NCBI GenBank assembly: GCA_002431945.1
Contig: DJET01000045.1
Location: 1-13,524 of the forward strand
Length of the DNA stretch: 13,524 nucleotides
From: Ruminococcaceae bacterium UBA5891
Lineage (GTDB): Bacteria; Bacillota; Clostridia; Oscillospirales; Acutalibacteraceae
Direction: 5' to 3'
Both the position numbers and the translations under genes were made by a program. Shown here in pieces: positions 5,991 to 12,490 of the stretch. The notes below the pieces were generated by a model. That model made no database searches. It worked only from the letters and a program-made list of their open reading frames with translations, and was not told where the DNA came from. How positions within the stretch are numbered: position 1 is the first letter of the stretch; each line of letters begins with the position of its first letter.

Positions 5991-6710
5991 ATGAAATATT
6001 CCGAATATCATGCGAAACCTAAAAAAAGGGGCAATACCGCATTTTTTATAGTATTAGCCTGCTGCTTGCTTGCAATCGGCGGCGCTTCGTGGTTTGCGGC
6101 GGCAAATATAAGCGGCAGAAGGGTTAAAAAGGATAAGGACGAAAGCTCTTCCTCACAAAATCCGTCTTCTTTTATAAGCTCTGCAAGCGAGCCGCCCGTT
6201 TCCTCAGCCGAAAGCGTGGGTAAAAGCGTATCAGACGAGCCTTATCAGCCGTCCTCGGCGGAAAGCGCTTCAAAAGCCGAGCAGCCGGAGGAAAAGCCCG
6301 CCGCCGCGGCTTATACAATGCCGATAGAGGGCGATATATTAAAAAATTACAGTGAAAAAGAGCTTCAGTATTCCGCAACCTACGGCGATATGCGTATCCA
6401 CACGGGAATCGACATAGCCTGCGAGGCGGGTACTATGATAAGCGCCTGCGGCGCGGGAACGGTTACCGAGGTTACCGAAAACGCAGCGCTGGGAATTACG
6501 GTGGTAATAGACCACGGCAACGGCATAAGCTCTAAATATGCCGCGGTTAAGGACGTAAAGGTAAAGGCGGGACAAAAGGTAGCTATGGGCGATATTATAG
6601 GCAGTACAGGCTCTGTTCCGAACGAATGTGCCGACCAGAGCCACCTGCATTTCGAGGTATTAAAAAACGGCCATGCGGCGGATCCGCTTAAAACCCTCGG
6701 TTTAAAATAA
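5991..6710 (+). CDS. Membrane-anchored M23 (LytM) metallopeptidase, SpoIIQ-like
   Basis: This 239-residue protein has a short basic N terminus, one membrane segment (about 16-38), a Ser/Glu-rich linker (about 50-105) and a C-terminal M23 domain (about 107-235). The domain keeps the zinc-site motifs HTGID (H137, D141) and HLHFEV (H218, H220), plus VIDHGNGISSKYAAV (H175), so it should be an active peptidoglycan endopeptidase outside the membrane. The PIEGDILKNYSEKELQYSATYGDMRIHTGIDI stretch, interrupted here only by reading, resembles SpoIIQ of spore-formers (key residues Y120, S121, L125, H137). Clostridial SpoIIQ often keeps the zinc site that Bacillus SpoIIQ lost. A vegetative M23 hydrolase is the alternative. 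ATG 5991 is chosen for AAAGGA (5976-5981) 9 bases upstream; the TTG at 5973 abuts that site. The gene stands alone between two terminators. Confidence 0.88.
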   Translation: MKYSEYHAKPKKRGNTAFFIVLACCLLAIGGASWFAAANISGRRVKKDKDESSSSQNPSSFISSASEPPVSSAESVGKSVSDEPYQPSSAESASKAEQPEEKPAAAAYTMPIEGDILKNYSEKELQYSATYGDMRIHTGIDIACEAGTMISACGAGTVTEVTENAALGITVVIDHGNGISSKYAAVKDVKVKAGQKVAMGDIIGSTGSVPNECADQSHLHFEVLKNGHAADPLKTLGLK

Positions 6711-6747
6711 AACGCGCCCCCGTGACTATTATAACCGTTTAGGGGCA

Positions 6748-6793
6748 AAAAAAGGATTACCGCACGCCTTTCGGTGTGCGGTAATCCTTTTTT
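6748..6793. terminator. Bidirectional intrinsic terminator between convergent genes
   Basis: A 21-bp stem (6748-6768 with 6773-6793, one G-U, loop TTTC) has an A-run at its 5' side and a T-run at its 3' side, so it works in both directions. It serves the M23 gene on the plus strand. It is also the first terminator met by the mutase transcript on the minus strand, which would therefore carry the repeat cluster in its 3' untranslated region. Confidence 0.93.
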
Positions 6794-6802
6794 CACTTCC
6801 TT

Positions 6803-6839
6803 GTCATTGCAAACGCCGCAAGGTGCGCGGCAATCCGTT
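6803..6839 (+). repeat. Short palindromic repeat, type GTCATTGC...GGCAATCCG, copy 1
   Basis: About 37 bp run from GTCATTGC to GGCAATCCGTT. The outer arms ATTGC/GCAAT and the inner arms GCCGC/GCGGC make a hairpin around AAGGTGC. It matches the copy at 7010-7046 with only a few changes. Confidence 0.85.
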
Positions 6840-6850
6840 CTTCCATTTTC

Positions 6851-6950
6851 GTCATTGCGAAGGTGCGGGTGTCCGGTGGACACCTCTGCGGAGCAGAAGC
6901 ACCGACCGAGCCGGCAGGCGAGACCGTGTAACGGCTGTGGCAATCCGTTT
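6851..6950 (+). repeat. Long palindromic repeat (complete copy, 100 bp)
   Basis: The outer arms ATTGC (6854-6858) and GCAAT (6940-6944) enclose a branched fold. GGTGC (6862-6866) pairs with GCACC (6899-6903) and encloses two hairpins: GGTGTCC/GGACACC (6868-6874/6878-6884) and TCTGC/GCAGA (6885-6889/6893-6897). A separate hairpin AGCCG/CGGCT (6909-6913/6932-6936) follows. Partial copies lie at 1-47 and 13503-13524. No coding sense is evident. Confidence 0.9.
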
Positions 6951-6968
6951 CTCTTTTAAGGGTATTAC

Positions 6969-6999
6969 GGATTCTTTCGTGCTCCGCACTCAGAATGAC
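6969..6999 (-). repeat. Short palindromic repeat, type GTCATTCTGAG...AGAATCC
   Basis: Read on the minus strand it starts GTCATTCTGAG and ends GAAAGAATCC. Outer arms ATTCT/AGAAT (6971-6975/6992-6996) and inner arms GTGC/GCAC (6979-6982/6986-6989) surround a TCC loop. It shares TGCGGAGCA with the long repeat (6887-6895) and the GTCATT and AATCCG ends with the other types. Similar short palindromes are scattered in many unrelated bacterial genomes. Confidence 0.8.
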
Positions 7000-7009
7000 A
7001 AGCCGTTTA

Positions 7010-7046
7010 GTCATTTCAAACGCCGTAAGGCGCGCGGCAATCCGTT
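7010..7046 (+). repeat. Short palindromic repeat, type GTCATTGC...GGCAATCCG, copy 2
   Basis: This is a near copy of 6803-6839, from GTCATTTCAAACGCCG to GCGCGGCAATCCGTT. One G-to-T change in the left outer arm weakens the ATTGC/GCAAT pairing. It ends 26 bases before the mutase stop codon. Confidence 0.83.
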
Positions 7047-7072
7047 TCCCACGTCATTAAAGCAAGCCCTGT

Positions 7073-8782
7073 TTAAAATCCCAAAAGCTTTGTTCCGGCG
7101 TTCTCAAGCGCCGAAAGCTCCGATTTTGCAATTTCCATGGTATCCCCGACAGAGCCGAGGTACAGCTTTATCTTAGGCTCGGTACCCGAAGGGCGAACTA
7201 TAAGCGAGCTGCCGTCCTCCATATAAAACGCCAATACGTTTGAACGCGGAAGCGTGATTTTCTTTTCGCTGCCGTCGCACATATTGCGGCTTACAGAGGT
7301 CTCGTAATCGTCAAAGCGTACCGCCTTGTGGCCGTTTATAACACTCGGCACCTCGGCGCGTATGCTTTCCATTATGCCCTTTATCCTGTTCATACCGCTT
7401 TCACCCTCGCAGGTAAAGCTCTTTTGCGAGCAAAGGTAATAGCCGTATTTTTTATAAAGCATATCAAGCACGTCAATAAGGCTCTTGCCCTCCGCCTTAT
7501 AATACGCCACCATTTCACATATAAGCATTGAGCCTATAACCGCGTCCTTATCGCGCACATATGAGCCGCCGAGGTAACCGTAGCTTTCCTCAAAGCCGAA
7601 AACAAAGCGGTTTTCCTCGCCCTTTTTCTCAAGCTCGGTTATCTGCTCGCCTATAAACTTAAAGCCGGTTAAAACGTCTCTTAATTCGCAGCCGTAATTA
7701 TCGGCTATTTTTCTGCAAAGCTCGGTTGTAACTATTGTTTTAACCGCAACGGGCTTATTCGGCAGCGTACCGTTTTCGGTTCTTCTTGCAAGGGTAAAAT
7801 CAAGCAGCAGCGCACCGACGTCGTTGCCCGAAAGGAGCTTATACTCCCCGTTGTACGGCACAGCTATACCTACGCGGTCGCAGTCGGGGTCGGTAGCAAG
7901 CAACAGATCCGGCTTAACGCTGTCCGCCAGTTTAAGGGCGCACTCAAACGCCTGGCGTATTTCGGGGTTCGGGTAAGGCGCTGTGGGGAAATTGCCGTTC
8001 GGCTTTTCCTGTTCGGGCACTACCGTTACGTTTTTAACGCCTATTCTGTCAAGTATTTTTCTTACGGGCTTATTGCCGCTGCCGTGAAGCGGGGTGTATA
8101 TTACCTTAAGAGAAGCAACGTCCGCCTCAGGTGCCACGCGGCAGGCCTCAACGCAGCTTAAGTAATCGTTTATAACATCGTCGCCTATATATTCTATCTG
8201 ACCCTTTTCAACCGCGGTTTCAAAATCAGTATCCTTTACGCCGTCGAAAATATCCACTTTATTCATTATAGAAAGCACATAATCCGCCGCCTCAAGGCCT
8301 AACTGGCAGCCGTCCGGTCCGTATGCCTTATAGCCGTTATACTTAGCGGGGTTATGGCTTGCGGTAACCACAACGCCGGCGTCGCACTTAAGGTGTCTTA
8401 CCGCAAAGGAAAGCATGGGGGTAGGCATAAGCTCTTTATAAATATAAACCTTAATTCCGTTTGCCGCGAAAACGCAGGCGGCGGTTTTTGCAAAAAGGTC
8501 GGATTTAATGCGGCTGTCGTAAGCTATTGCTATTTTGCCGTTATCCGTTACCGAATTTACATATGCGGCAAGCCCCTGCGACGCCTTGCCCACGGTATAT
8601 ACGTTCATACGGTTTGTGCCCGCGCCTATAACTCCGCGAAGACCGCCCGTTCCGAATTCAAGATCTTTATAAAACGCGTCCGATACGGCGTCGCTGTCGT
8701 TTTCGATTGCCTTAAGCTCCGAAATAAGATCGGGATCCTTAACGGCTTTTTCACACCAAAGCTTATATTTATCCTCAAACAT
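7073..8782 (-). CDS. pgcA: Phospho-sugar mutase (phosphoglucomutase/phosphomannomutase, PgcA-like)
   Basis: This cytoplasmic enzyme of 569 residues belongs to the alpha-D-phosphohexomutase superfamily. It would interconvert glucose 6-phosphate and glucose 1-phosphate (and perhaps the mannose phosphates), feeding UDP-glucose, glycogen, teichoic acid and glycolipid synthesis. All four domain signatures are present: the phosphoserine loop VVTASHNPAKYNGYK with S142; the metal loop DPDCDR with D298, D300 and D302; the sugar loop GFEESYGYL (396-404); and the phosphate-binding loop RPSGTEPKIK (530-539). The N terminus FGTGGLRG (43-50) and the length match the Gram-positive PgcA group rather than the 450-residue GlmM group. 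Its ribosome binding site AAAGGAG lies 10 bases upstream on the minus strand. It is a single gene, divergent from cardiolipin synthase and convergent with the M23 gene. The symbol is by family likeness; sugar preference is not readable. Confidence 0.95.
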   Translation of the reverse strand: MFEDKYKLWCEKAVKDPDLISELKAIENDSDAVSDAFYKDLEFGTGGLRGVIGAGTNRMNVYTVGKASQGLAAYVNSVTDNGKIAIAYDSRIKSDLFAKTAACVFAANGIKVYIYKELMPTPMLSFAVRHLKCDAGVVVTASHNPAKYNGYKAYGPDGCQLGLEAADYVLSIMNKVDIFDGVKDTDFETAVEKGQIEYIGDDVINDYLSCVEACRVAPEADVASLKVIYTPLHGSGNKPVRKILDRIGVKNVTVVPEQEKPNGNFPTAPYPNPEIRQAFECALKLADSVKPDLLLATDPDCDRVGIAVPYNGEYKLLSGNDVGALLLDFTLARRTENGTLPNKPVAVKTIVTTELCRKIADNYGCELRDVLTGFKFIGEQITELEKKGEENRFVFGFEESYGYLGGSYVRDKDAVIGSMLICEMVAYYKAEGKSLIDVLDMLYKKYGYYLCSQKSFTCEGESGMNRIKGIMESIRAEVPSVINGHKAVRFDDYETSVSRNMCDGSEKKITLPRSNVLAFYMEDGSSLIVRPSGTEPKIKLYLGSVGDTMEIAKSELSALENAGTKLLGF

Positions 8783-8814
8783 ATAAGTTACGCTCCTTTA
8801 TTTTTTATACTGAT

Positions 8815-8843
8815 ATTATAGCAAAAAAATATGTCGATAACAA
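8815..8843 (-). promoter_or_regulatory. Sigma-A promoter of the phospho-sugar mutase gene
   Basis: On the minus strand, TTGTTA (8843-8838) and TATAAT (8820-8815) are 17 bp apart. Transcription should start near 8808, about 25 bases before the start codon. Confidence 0.75.
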
Positions 8844-8867
8844 GTGTTTTGCGGTAATTTGTTTAAT

Positions 8868-8896
8868 TTGCTTTTTTAAAAGAGATGTGCTATACT
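8868..8896 (+). promoter_or_regulatory. Sigma-A promoter of the cardiolipin synthase gene
   Basis: TTGCTT (8868-8873) and TATACT (8891-8896) are 17 bp apart, with an extended -10 TG at 8888-8889. It is divergent from the mutase promoter, with 24 bases between the two -35 boxes. Confidence 0.75.
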
Positions 8897-8918
8897 GTTT
8901 GATACCGAGGTGATGGCT

Positions 8919-10448
8919 TTGTCAGAAAAAAAGCGCGGTATAAGAATACAAACAAGAATTATAATTTCGGCGTTGCTTCTGCTTTTGCAATTGCTGTTTC
9001 TTTTCTTTATTCTTTACGATATAACCGCAAAATCGGCGGCTCTTTATGTGCTTTCAACCCTTGCGGGTACAGTTACCGTTATATATATAGTAAACCGCCG
9101 CGGCAATCCAAGCCATAAAATAGCATGGATAATATTTATACTTGTTTTTCCCGTGTTCGGAATATCGGTGTATCTTTTATGGGGCGGCGGCAGGGTAATG
9201 CCCCATAAACGAAAGCAAATGGAAAAATGCGAATCGCATTATCTTCCCTGTCTGCACGACGACAGCGGCGAGCGCGACAGGCTTAAATATTACGATATGT
9301 TCCATTCCCGTCAGGCGGATTACCTTTCGGGCGAATCCGGCTATCCGCTTTACGGCCATACCGAAACCGAATATTTATCGCCGGGTGAAAAAATATTTGA
9401 AAAAATGCTTTCAGAGCTTAAAACAGCCGAAAAATATATTTATTTGGAATTTTTTATTTTGGCGGAGGGCTTTATGTGGGACTCCATACACAAAATATTA
9501 AAGGAAAAGGCTGAAAACGGCGTTGAAATTAAAATAATATTCGATGATTTCGGTTCTATAAAGCGCCAGCATAAGGATTTTATAACAAAGCTGCGCTCAG
9601 AGGGTATAGAGGTATCGGTTTTTAACCCGATAAAGCCCTCGCTAAATATTTTTATGAACAACCGCAACCACAGAAAAATTGTGGTAATAGACGGGAAGAC
9701 CGCATTTACCGGCGGCTTTAATATAGGCGACGAATATATAAACCGTATGATACGCTTCGGCCATTGGTTAGACAGCGGCATTATGCTTAAAGGCGCGGCG
9801 GTTAAAAGCTTTCTTGCAATGTTTTGCTGTATGTGGGAATTCACAACAAAGGAGCAGATTGATATAAGCTCTCGCATTTCCGATTACGAGACCTGCGACG
9901 ACGGCTTTGTTCTGCCCTACTGCGACGATCCGCTTAACGATAAAAATCCTGCCGAGGGCATTTATATGCGAATACTCAGCACCGCGCAAAAATATGTATA
10001 TATAGCCACGCCCTATCTTATAATAGATAATACTATGACAACGGTGCTCAGAATGGCGGCAAAATCGGGTATAGACGTTCGCATAGTAACGCCGCACATA
10101 CCCGATAAATGGTACGTTCACCCCGTAACGCAGTATAATTACCTTGAGCTGCTTGAGGCAGGCGTCAGAATATATGAATATACGCCGGGCTTTATTCATT
10201 CAAAGCTTTTTGTTTCGGACGATAAAATCGCCACCGTGGGTACGGTCAATATGGATTACCGCAGCTTTATTTTTCACTTTGAATGCGGCGCGTGGATATG
10301 CGACAATAAAACCGTGCTTGATTTAAAGGCGCAGTTTGAGGAAATATTTAAAATATCGGAAGAAATAAAAACCGAGGAATGGAAAAAGCGCCCGTTAATG
10401 CTCCGCCTTAAACAGGCGATACTTCACATATTCGCTCCGTTTATGTGA
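8919..10448 (+). CDS. cls: Cardiolipin synthase, phospholipase D family
   Basis: This membrane enzyme of about 509 residues makes cardiolipin from two phosphatidylglycerol molecules. Three hydrophobic segments lie near the N terminus (about 12-33, 40-58 and 68-88), with the last two in the usual PLDc_N region that includes NRRGNPSHKIAW. Two HKD active-site motifs follow: HRKIVVIDGKTAFTGG (H251, K253, D258) and HSKLFVSDDKIATVGT (H427, K429, D434), each followed by the expected GGFNIGDEY or NMDYRS. Length and order fit bacterial Cls. The start is uncertain: GAGGTGAT (8907-8914) is a strong ribosome binding site that covers the in-frame GTG 8910 and ATG 8913, so the TTG at 8919, 4-8 bases further on, is the likelier start. 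A secondary transferase activity cannot be excluded. Confidence 0.94.
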   Translation: MSEKKRGIRIQTRIIISALLLLLQLLFLFFILYDITAKSAALYVLSTLAGTVTVIYIVNRRGNPSHKIAWIIFILVFPVFGISVYLLWGGGRVMPHKRKQMEKCESHYLPCLHDDSGERDRLKYYDMFHSRQADYLSGESGYPLYGHTETEYLSPGEKIFEKMLSELKTAEKYIYLEFFILAEGFMWDSIHKILKEKAENGVEIKIIFDDFGSIKRQHKDFITKLRSEGIEVSVFNPIKPSLNIFMNNRNHRKIVVIDGKTAFTGGFNIGDEYINRMIRFGHWLDSGIMLKGAAVKSFLAMFCCMWEFTTKEQIDISSRISDYETCDDGFVLPYCDDPLNDKNPAEGIYMRILSTAQKYVYIATPYLIIDNTMTTVLRMAAKSGIDVRIVTPHIPDKWYVHPVTQYNYLELLEAGVRIYEYTPGFIHSKLFVSDDKIATVGTVNMDYRSFIFHFECGAWICDNKTVLDLKAQFEEIFKISEEIKTEEWKKRPLMLRLKQAILHIFAPFM

Positions 10449-10449
10449 T

Positions 10450-10478
10450 TGACAATTTTTACATTTGCTGTTATAATT
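10450..10478 (+). promoter_or_regulatory. Perfect-consensus sigma-A promoter of the 47-residue microprotein
   Basis: TTGACA (10450-10455) and TATAAT (10473-10478) are separated by exactly 17 bp and begin directly after the cardiolipin synthase stop codon. It is the only promoter in the window matching both consensus hexamers fully, which suggests strong, constitutive transcription. Confidence 0.88.
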
Positions 10479-10504
10479 GTAAATAACAGAAAGGTGGTTT
10501 TCAT

Positions 10505-10648
10505 ATGAAAGGGTTTTTAAAATTCATATTTTCGGTTTTTGCCGTTGCGGCTGCCGTTTTCGGCGCGCTTGTTATAATCGACGGCATTGTAAACAAGAAC
10601 CGCATTAAGGGCGACTACCTTGAGTGCGAGGGAACAGACGAAATTTAG
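10505..10648 (+). CDS. 47-residue membrane microprotein of unknown function
   Basis: This gene was read directly from the sequence. ATG 10505 has AAAGGTGG (10491-10498) 6 bases upstream, and TAG lies at 10646-10648. The product starts MKGFLKFIFS, has one hydrophobic helix (about residues 4-26) and ends in a charged tail, NKNRIKGDYLECEGTDEI, with a single Cys at 41. The N terminus could be a signal anchor with the tail outside or inside; the Lys residues at 2 and 6 favour an outside or periplasm-facing tail. I do not recognise a family. It has its own perfect promoter, a strong ribosome binding site and its own terminator, which together argue that it is a real, well-expressed gene. Confidence 0.82.
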   Translation: MKGFLKFIFSVFAVAAAVFGALVIIDGIVNKNRIKGDYLECEGTDEI

Positions 10649-10649
10649 T

Positions 10650-10690
10650 TAAACGGTCTTCGTTTTGCGAAGACCGTTTAATTTATTATT
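10650..10690 (+). terminator. Intrinsic terminator of the microprotein gene
   Basis: TAAACGGTCTTCG (10650-10662) and CGAAGACCGTTTA (10668-10680) make a perfect 13-bp stem with the loop TTTTG, followed by ATTTATTATT. The stem starts one base after the stop codon. Confidence 0.9.
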
Positions 10691-10699
10691 AAAAAATGC

Positions 10700-10728
10700 T
10701 TGCATTTTGCAGACGAATGTGTTATACT
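10700..10728 (+). promoter_or_regulatory. Sigma-A promoter of rpmE
   Basis: TTGCAT (10700-10705) and TATACT (10723-10728) are 17 bp apart. The leader to the start codon would be about 28 bases. Confidence 0.8.
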
Positions 10729-10762
10729 CCATATGTTATCGAGTTTGAAAGGGGTGACGAAG

Positions 10763-10963
10763 ATGAAGGAAGGTATTCATCCGCAGTACGAAAAGGTTAC
10801 TATAAAATGCGCTTGCGGCGCGGAGTTCGAGACACGCTCTACTAAAAAAGATATCCGTTTGGATATTTGTTCTAAATGTCATCCGTTTTTTACCGGTAAA
10901 CAGAAATTGGTAGACACCGGTGGACGCGTAGACAGATTTAAAAAGCGTTTCAATATGGACTGA
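10763..10963 (+). CDS. rpmE: Ribosomal protein L31 (bL31), zinc-binding C+ form
   Basis: This 66-residue protein is part of the 50S subunit and bridges to the 30S. The sequence begins MKEGIHPQYEKVTIKCACG and ends in the typical GGRVDRFKKRF. Four Cys residues (16, 18, 36 and 39, in KCACG and ICSKCHPF) form the zinc site of the C+ form, so it is RpmE rather than the zinc-free YtiA type. The start is set by AAAGGGGTGA (10748-10757) 5 bases before ATG 10763; a longer upstream reading would start before the promoter's own transcript. Codon use favours CGT, GGT and ATT/ATC over the ATA-rich pattern of its neighbours, as expected for a highly expressed gene. It is monocistronic. Confidence 0.97.
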   Translation: MKEGIHPQYEKVTIKCACGAEFETRSTKKDIRLDICSKCHPFFTGKQKLVDTGGRVDRFKKRFNMD

Positions 10964-10977
10964 TAAGACCTTTTACT

Positions 10978-11009
10978 CCGCAGTCGCCTTAGGCGATTGC
11001 GGTTTTTTT
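10978..11009 (+). terminator. Intrinsic terminator of rpmE
   Basis: CCGCAGTCGCC (10978-10988) pairs with GGCGATTGCGG (10992-11002) with one G-U, a TTA loop and seven T residues after the stem. Confidence 0.93.
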
Positions 11010-11015
11010 ATTAAA

Positions 11016-11107
11016 CCGTATTTTTTAAAACCATACGGCAAATAAACGTATAGGCAAGCGAGAAATTCGCTCTCAAAAAACGGGTTCGGATTATTCTCGT
11101 TTGCCTA
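11016..11107 (+). promoter_or_regulatory. Structured leader upstream of the YigZ-family gene
   Basis: A 14-bp stem with one G-U pairs 11051-11064 with 11094-11107 around a 29-base loop. Its 3' strand ends at the first base of the ribosome binding site AAGGGAGG (11107-11114). A competing hairpin AGCGA/TCGCT (11057-11061/11067-11071) uses the same 5' strand. Upstream, CCGTAT (11016-11021) can pair with ATACGG (11033-11038). No T-run follows the long stem, so it is not an ordinary terminator, and no good promoter was found. Regulatory function is inferred. Confidence 0.55.
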
Positions 11108-11116
11108 AGGGAGGCG

Positions 11117-11752
11117 TTGAAAACGGAAAGCTGCATTACCGTTTCGGGGCAGTCAAGCGCCGAATATACCGAAAAGCGTTCGCGCTTTATAGCGGTTATC
11201 CGCCATTGCGAAACCGAGCAGGAGGCCGTAAGCTTTATAAACGATATACGCGCAAAGCACCGCGACGCGCGCCATAACTGCTATGCCTATTCGGTTTCGG
11301 GCGGCGCCGTAAAGCGCTTTTCGGACGACGGCGAGCCGCACGGCACCGCCGGAAAGCCTATGCTTGATATTATAGACGGCGAAGGGCTTTGCAATGTGTG
11401 CGCGGTTGTTACAAGATATTTCGGCGGCGTGCTGCTCGGCACGGGCGGTCTTGTCCGCGCTTACTCCAAGGCGTTAAAGGACGCGGCAGTATCGGCAAAC
11501 CGCGCCGTTATGATTCCCTGCACCGTTTTTTCCTGCTCTGCCGACTATACTGATTCGGCGCGTCTTTCAAAGCTTATATCCGATATGGGCGGCGTAACGG
11601 AAAACGCCGAATACACCGAAAAGGTAGCTTTAACCTTTTTTATGAGAGAAAGCAAAAAAAGCGAATTTGAGCTTAAGCTTAAAGAAATGTTCTGCGCGCG
11701 TATAACCGCAAAGGAAATTAAAACCGAATTAAGGCCGGTGGACGAATTATGA
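11117..11752 (+). CDS. YigZ/IMPACT family protein (UPF0029 plus DUF1949)
   Basis: This soluble protein has 211 residues. The N-terminal UPF0029/IMPACT domain (about 15-125) shows EKRSRFIAVI, HRDARHNCYAYSV, FSDDGEPHGTAGKPML and VVTRYFGGVLLGTGGLVRAYSKA, which are the family's most conserved blocks. The C-terminal part (about 135-200) fits the DUF1949 RNA/protein-binding fold. Bacterial YigZ has no settled function; the eukaryotic relative IMPACT regulates the translation kinase GCN2. TTG 11117 is the only usable start in this frame after AAGGGAGG (11107-11114), although the spacing is short. The stop overlaps the next start (ATGA, 11749-11752), so the two genes are translationally coupled. A large hairpin precedes it. 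Confidence 0.92.
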   Translation: MKTESCITVSGQSSAEYTEKRSRFIAVIRHCETEQEAVSFINDIRAKHRDARHNCYAYSVSGGAVKRFSDDGEPHGTAGKPMLDIIDGEGLCNVCAVVTRYFGGVLLGTGGLVRAYSKALKDAAVSANRAVMIPCTVFSCSADYTDSARLSKLISDMGGVTENAEYTEKVALTFFMRESKKSEFELKLKEMFCARITAKEIKTELRPVDEL

Positions 11753-12414
11753 GAAAAATTAAAAAATTTGCTTTTGCACTTGTTATTTTTGCGGCGGTAT
11801 GCGCAGTACTGGCGCTTTCTTTAAATTTTCACATTGTAAAAAGCACCGAAAAGAGCATTTTTACGGAGGACGCTCTCGGCGATACTTCGGAAGCGGACTG
11901 TATTTTAATTTTAGGCGCCGGCGTTAAAAACGGCAAGCCCACCCCTATGCTGAGGGACAGGCTGCTTACGGGAATTAAGCTTTACGAAAACGGAAAAGCG
12001 GCAAAAATTATTATGAGCGGCGACCACGGCAGCGCGGCTTACGACGAGGTAAACGTTATGCGCCTGTTCGCGGCGGAACGCGGCGTGAAGGAAGAGGACA
12101 TTTTTACCGACCACGCAGGCTTTTCCACCTACGACAGCATTTACCGCGCAAAAAATATATTCGAGGCGGATAATATTATAATAGTAAGCCAGAAATACCA
12201 CCTGCACCGCGCGCTTTACATTGCAGAACGGTTAGGGGTAAACGCCGTTGGCGTATCGGCGAACCTTAACCCGTACGGCGGTCAGCTTAAAAGAGAAATA
12301 AGGGAAATATTAGCGCGGGATAAGGATTTTTTTAAATGCATTATAAAGCCCGAATCCGAATATATGGGGGATAAAATACCCGTTTCGGGCGACGGCAGAA
12401 GCACGATAGGCTAA
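11749..12414 (+). CDS. SanA/YdcF-like DUF218 membrane protein
   Basis: This protein of 221 residues has one N-terminal membrane anchor (about 5-27) and an extracytoplasmic DUF218 domain (about 48-190). Family motifs are ADCILILGAGVKNGKPTPMLRDRL, AAKIIMSGDHG, YDEVNVMRLFAAERGV, the DHAGFSTYDSIYRAK block and IIVSQKYHLHRALYIAERLGV. SanA of enteric bacteria affects envelope permeability and vancomycin resistance at high temperature; in Gram-positives the role is unclear, though an envelope function is likely. It overlaps the YigZ gene by 4 bases and has no ribosome binding site of its own other than weak upstream G-rich sequence, consistent with translational coupling. Confidence 0.88.
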   Translation: MRKIKKFAFALVIFAAVCAVLALSLNFHIVKSTEKSIFTEDALGDTSEADCILILGAGVKNGKPTPMLRDRLLTGIKLYENGKAAKIIMSGDHGSAAYDEVNVMRLFAAERGVKEEDIFTDHAGFSTYDSIYRAKNIFEADNIIIVSQKYHLHRALYIAERLGVNAVGVSANLNPYGGQLKREIREILARDKDFFKCIIKPESEYMGDKIPVSGDGRSTIG

Positions 12415-12464
12415 AATTAAAGAAAAATTAAAAAAAATAGAGGTTTTTGCACATTTTCGTCTAA

Positions 12465-12470
12465 TATAAT
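12465..12470 (+). promoter_or_regulatory. Possible -10 box of the dGTPase gene
   Basis: TATAAT (12465-12470) lies in an AT-rich gap between the SanA-like gene and the dGTPase gene, but the matching -35 position is weak (GGTTTT at 12442-12447). The predicted start near 12477 falls at the edge of the ribosome binding site, so a very short leader would result. Confidence 0.4.
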
Positions 12471-12490
12471 AAGTGAAAGGGGCGAAATGT

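Noticed and set aside
6380..6943. Minus-strand open frame of 187 codons antisense to the M23 gene
   Set aside because: It runs across the M23 coding region, the bidirectional terminator and the repeat cluster, has no ribosome binding site or promoter, and its product has no recognisable domain. It is a shadow frame.
6803..7046. CRISPR array
   Set aside because: The repeats are palindromes of different lengths and orientations, with no regular spacing or unique spacers, and no cas gene is present.
6774..7176. Plus-strand frames starting at 6774 and 6823 across the repeat cluster
   Set aside because: They are made largely of repeat sequence and the mutase 3' end read backwards. Such frames are often annotated as short hypothetical proteins but have no coding support here.
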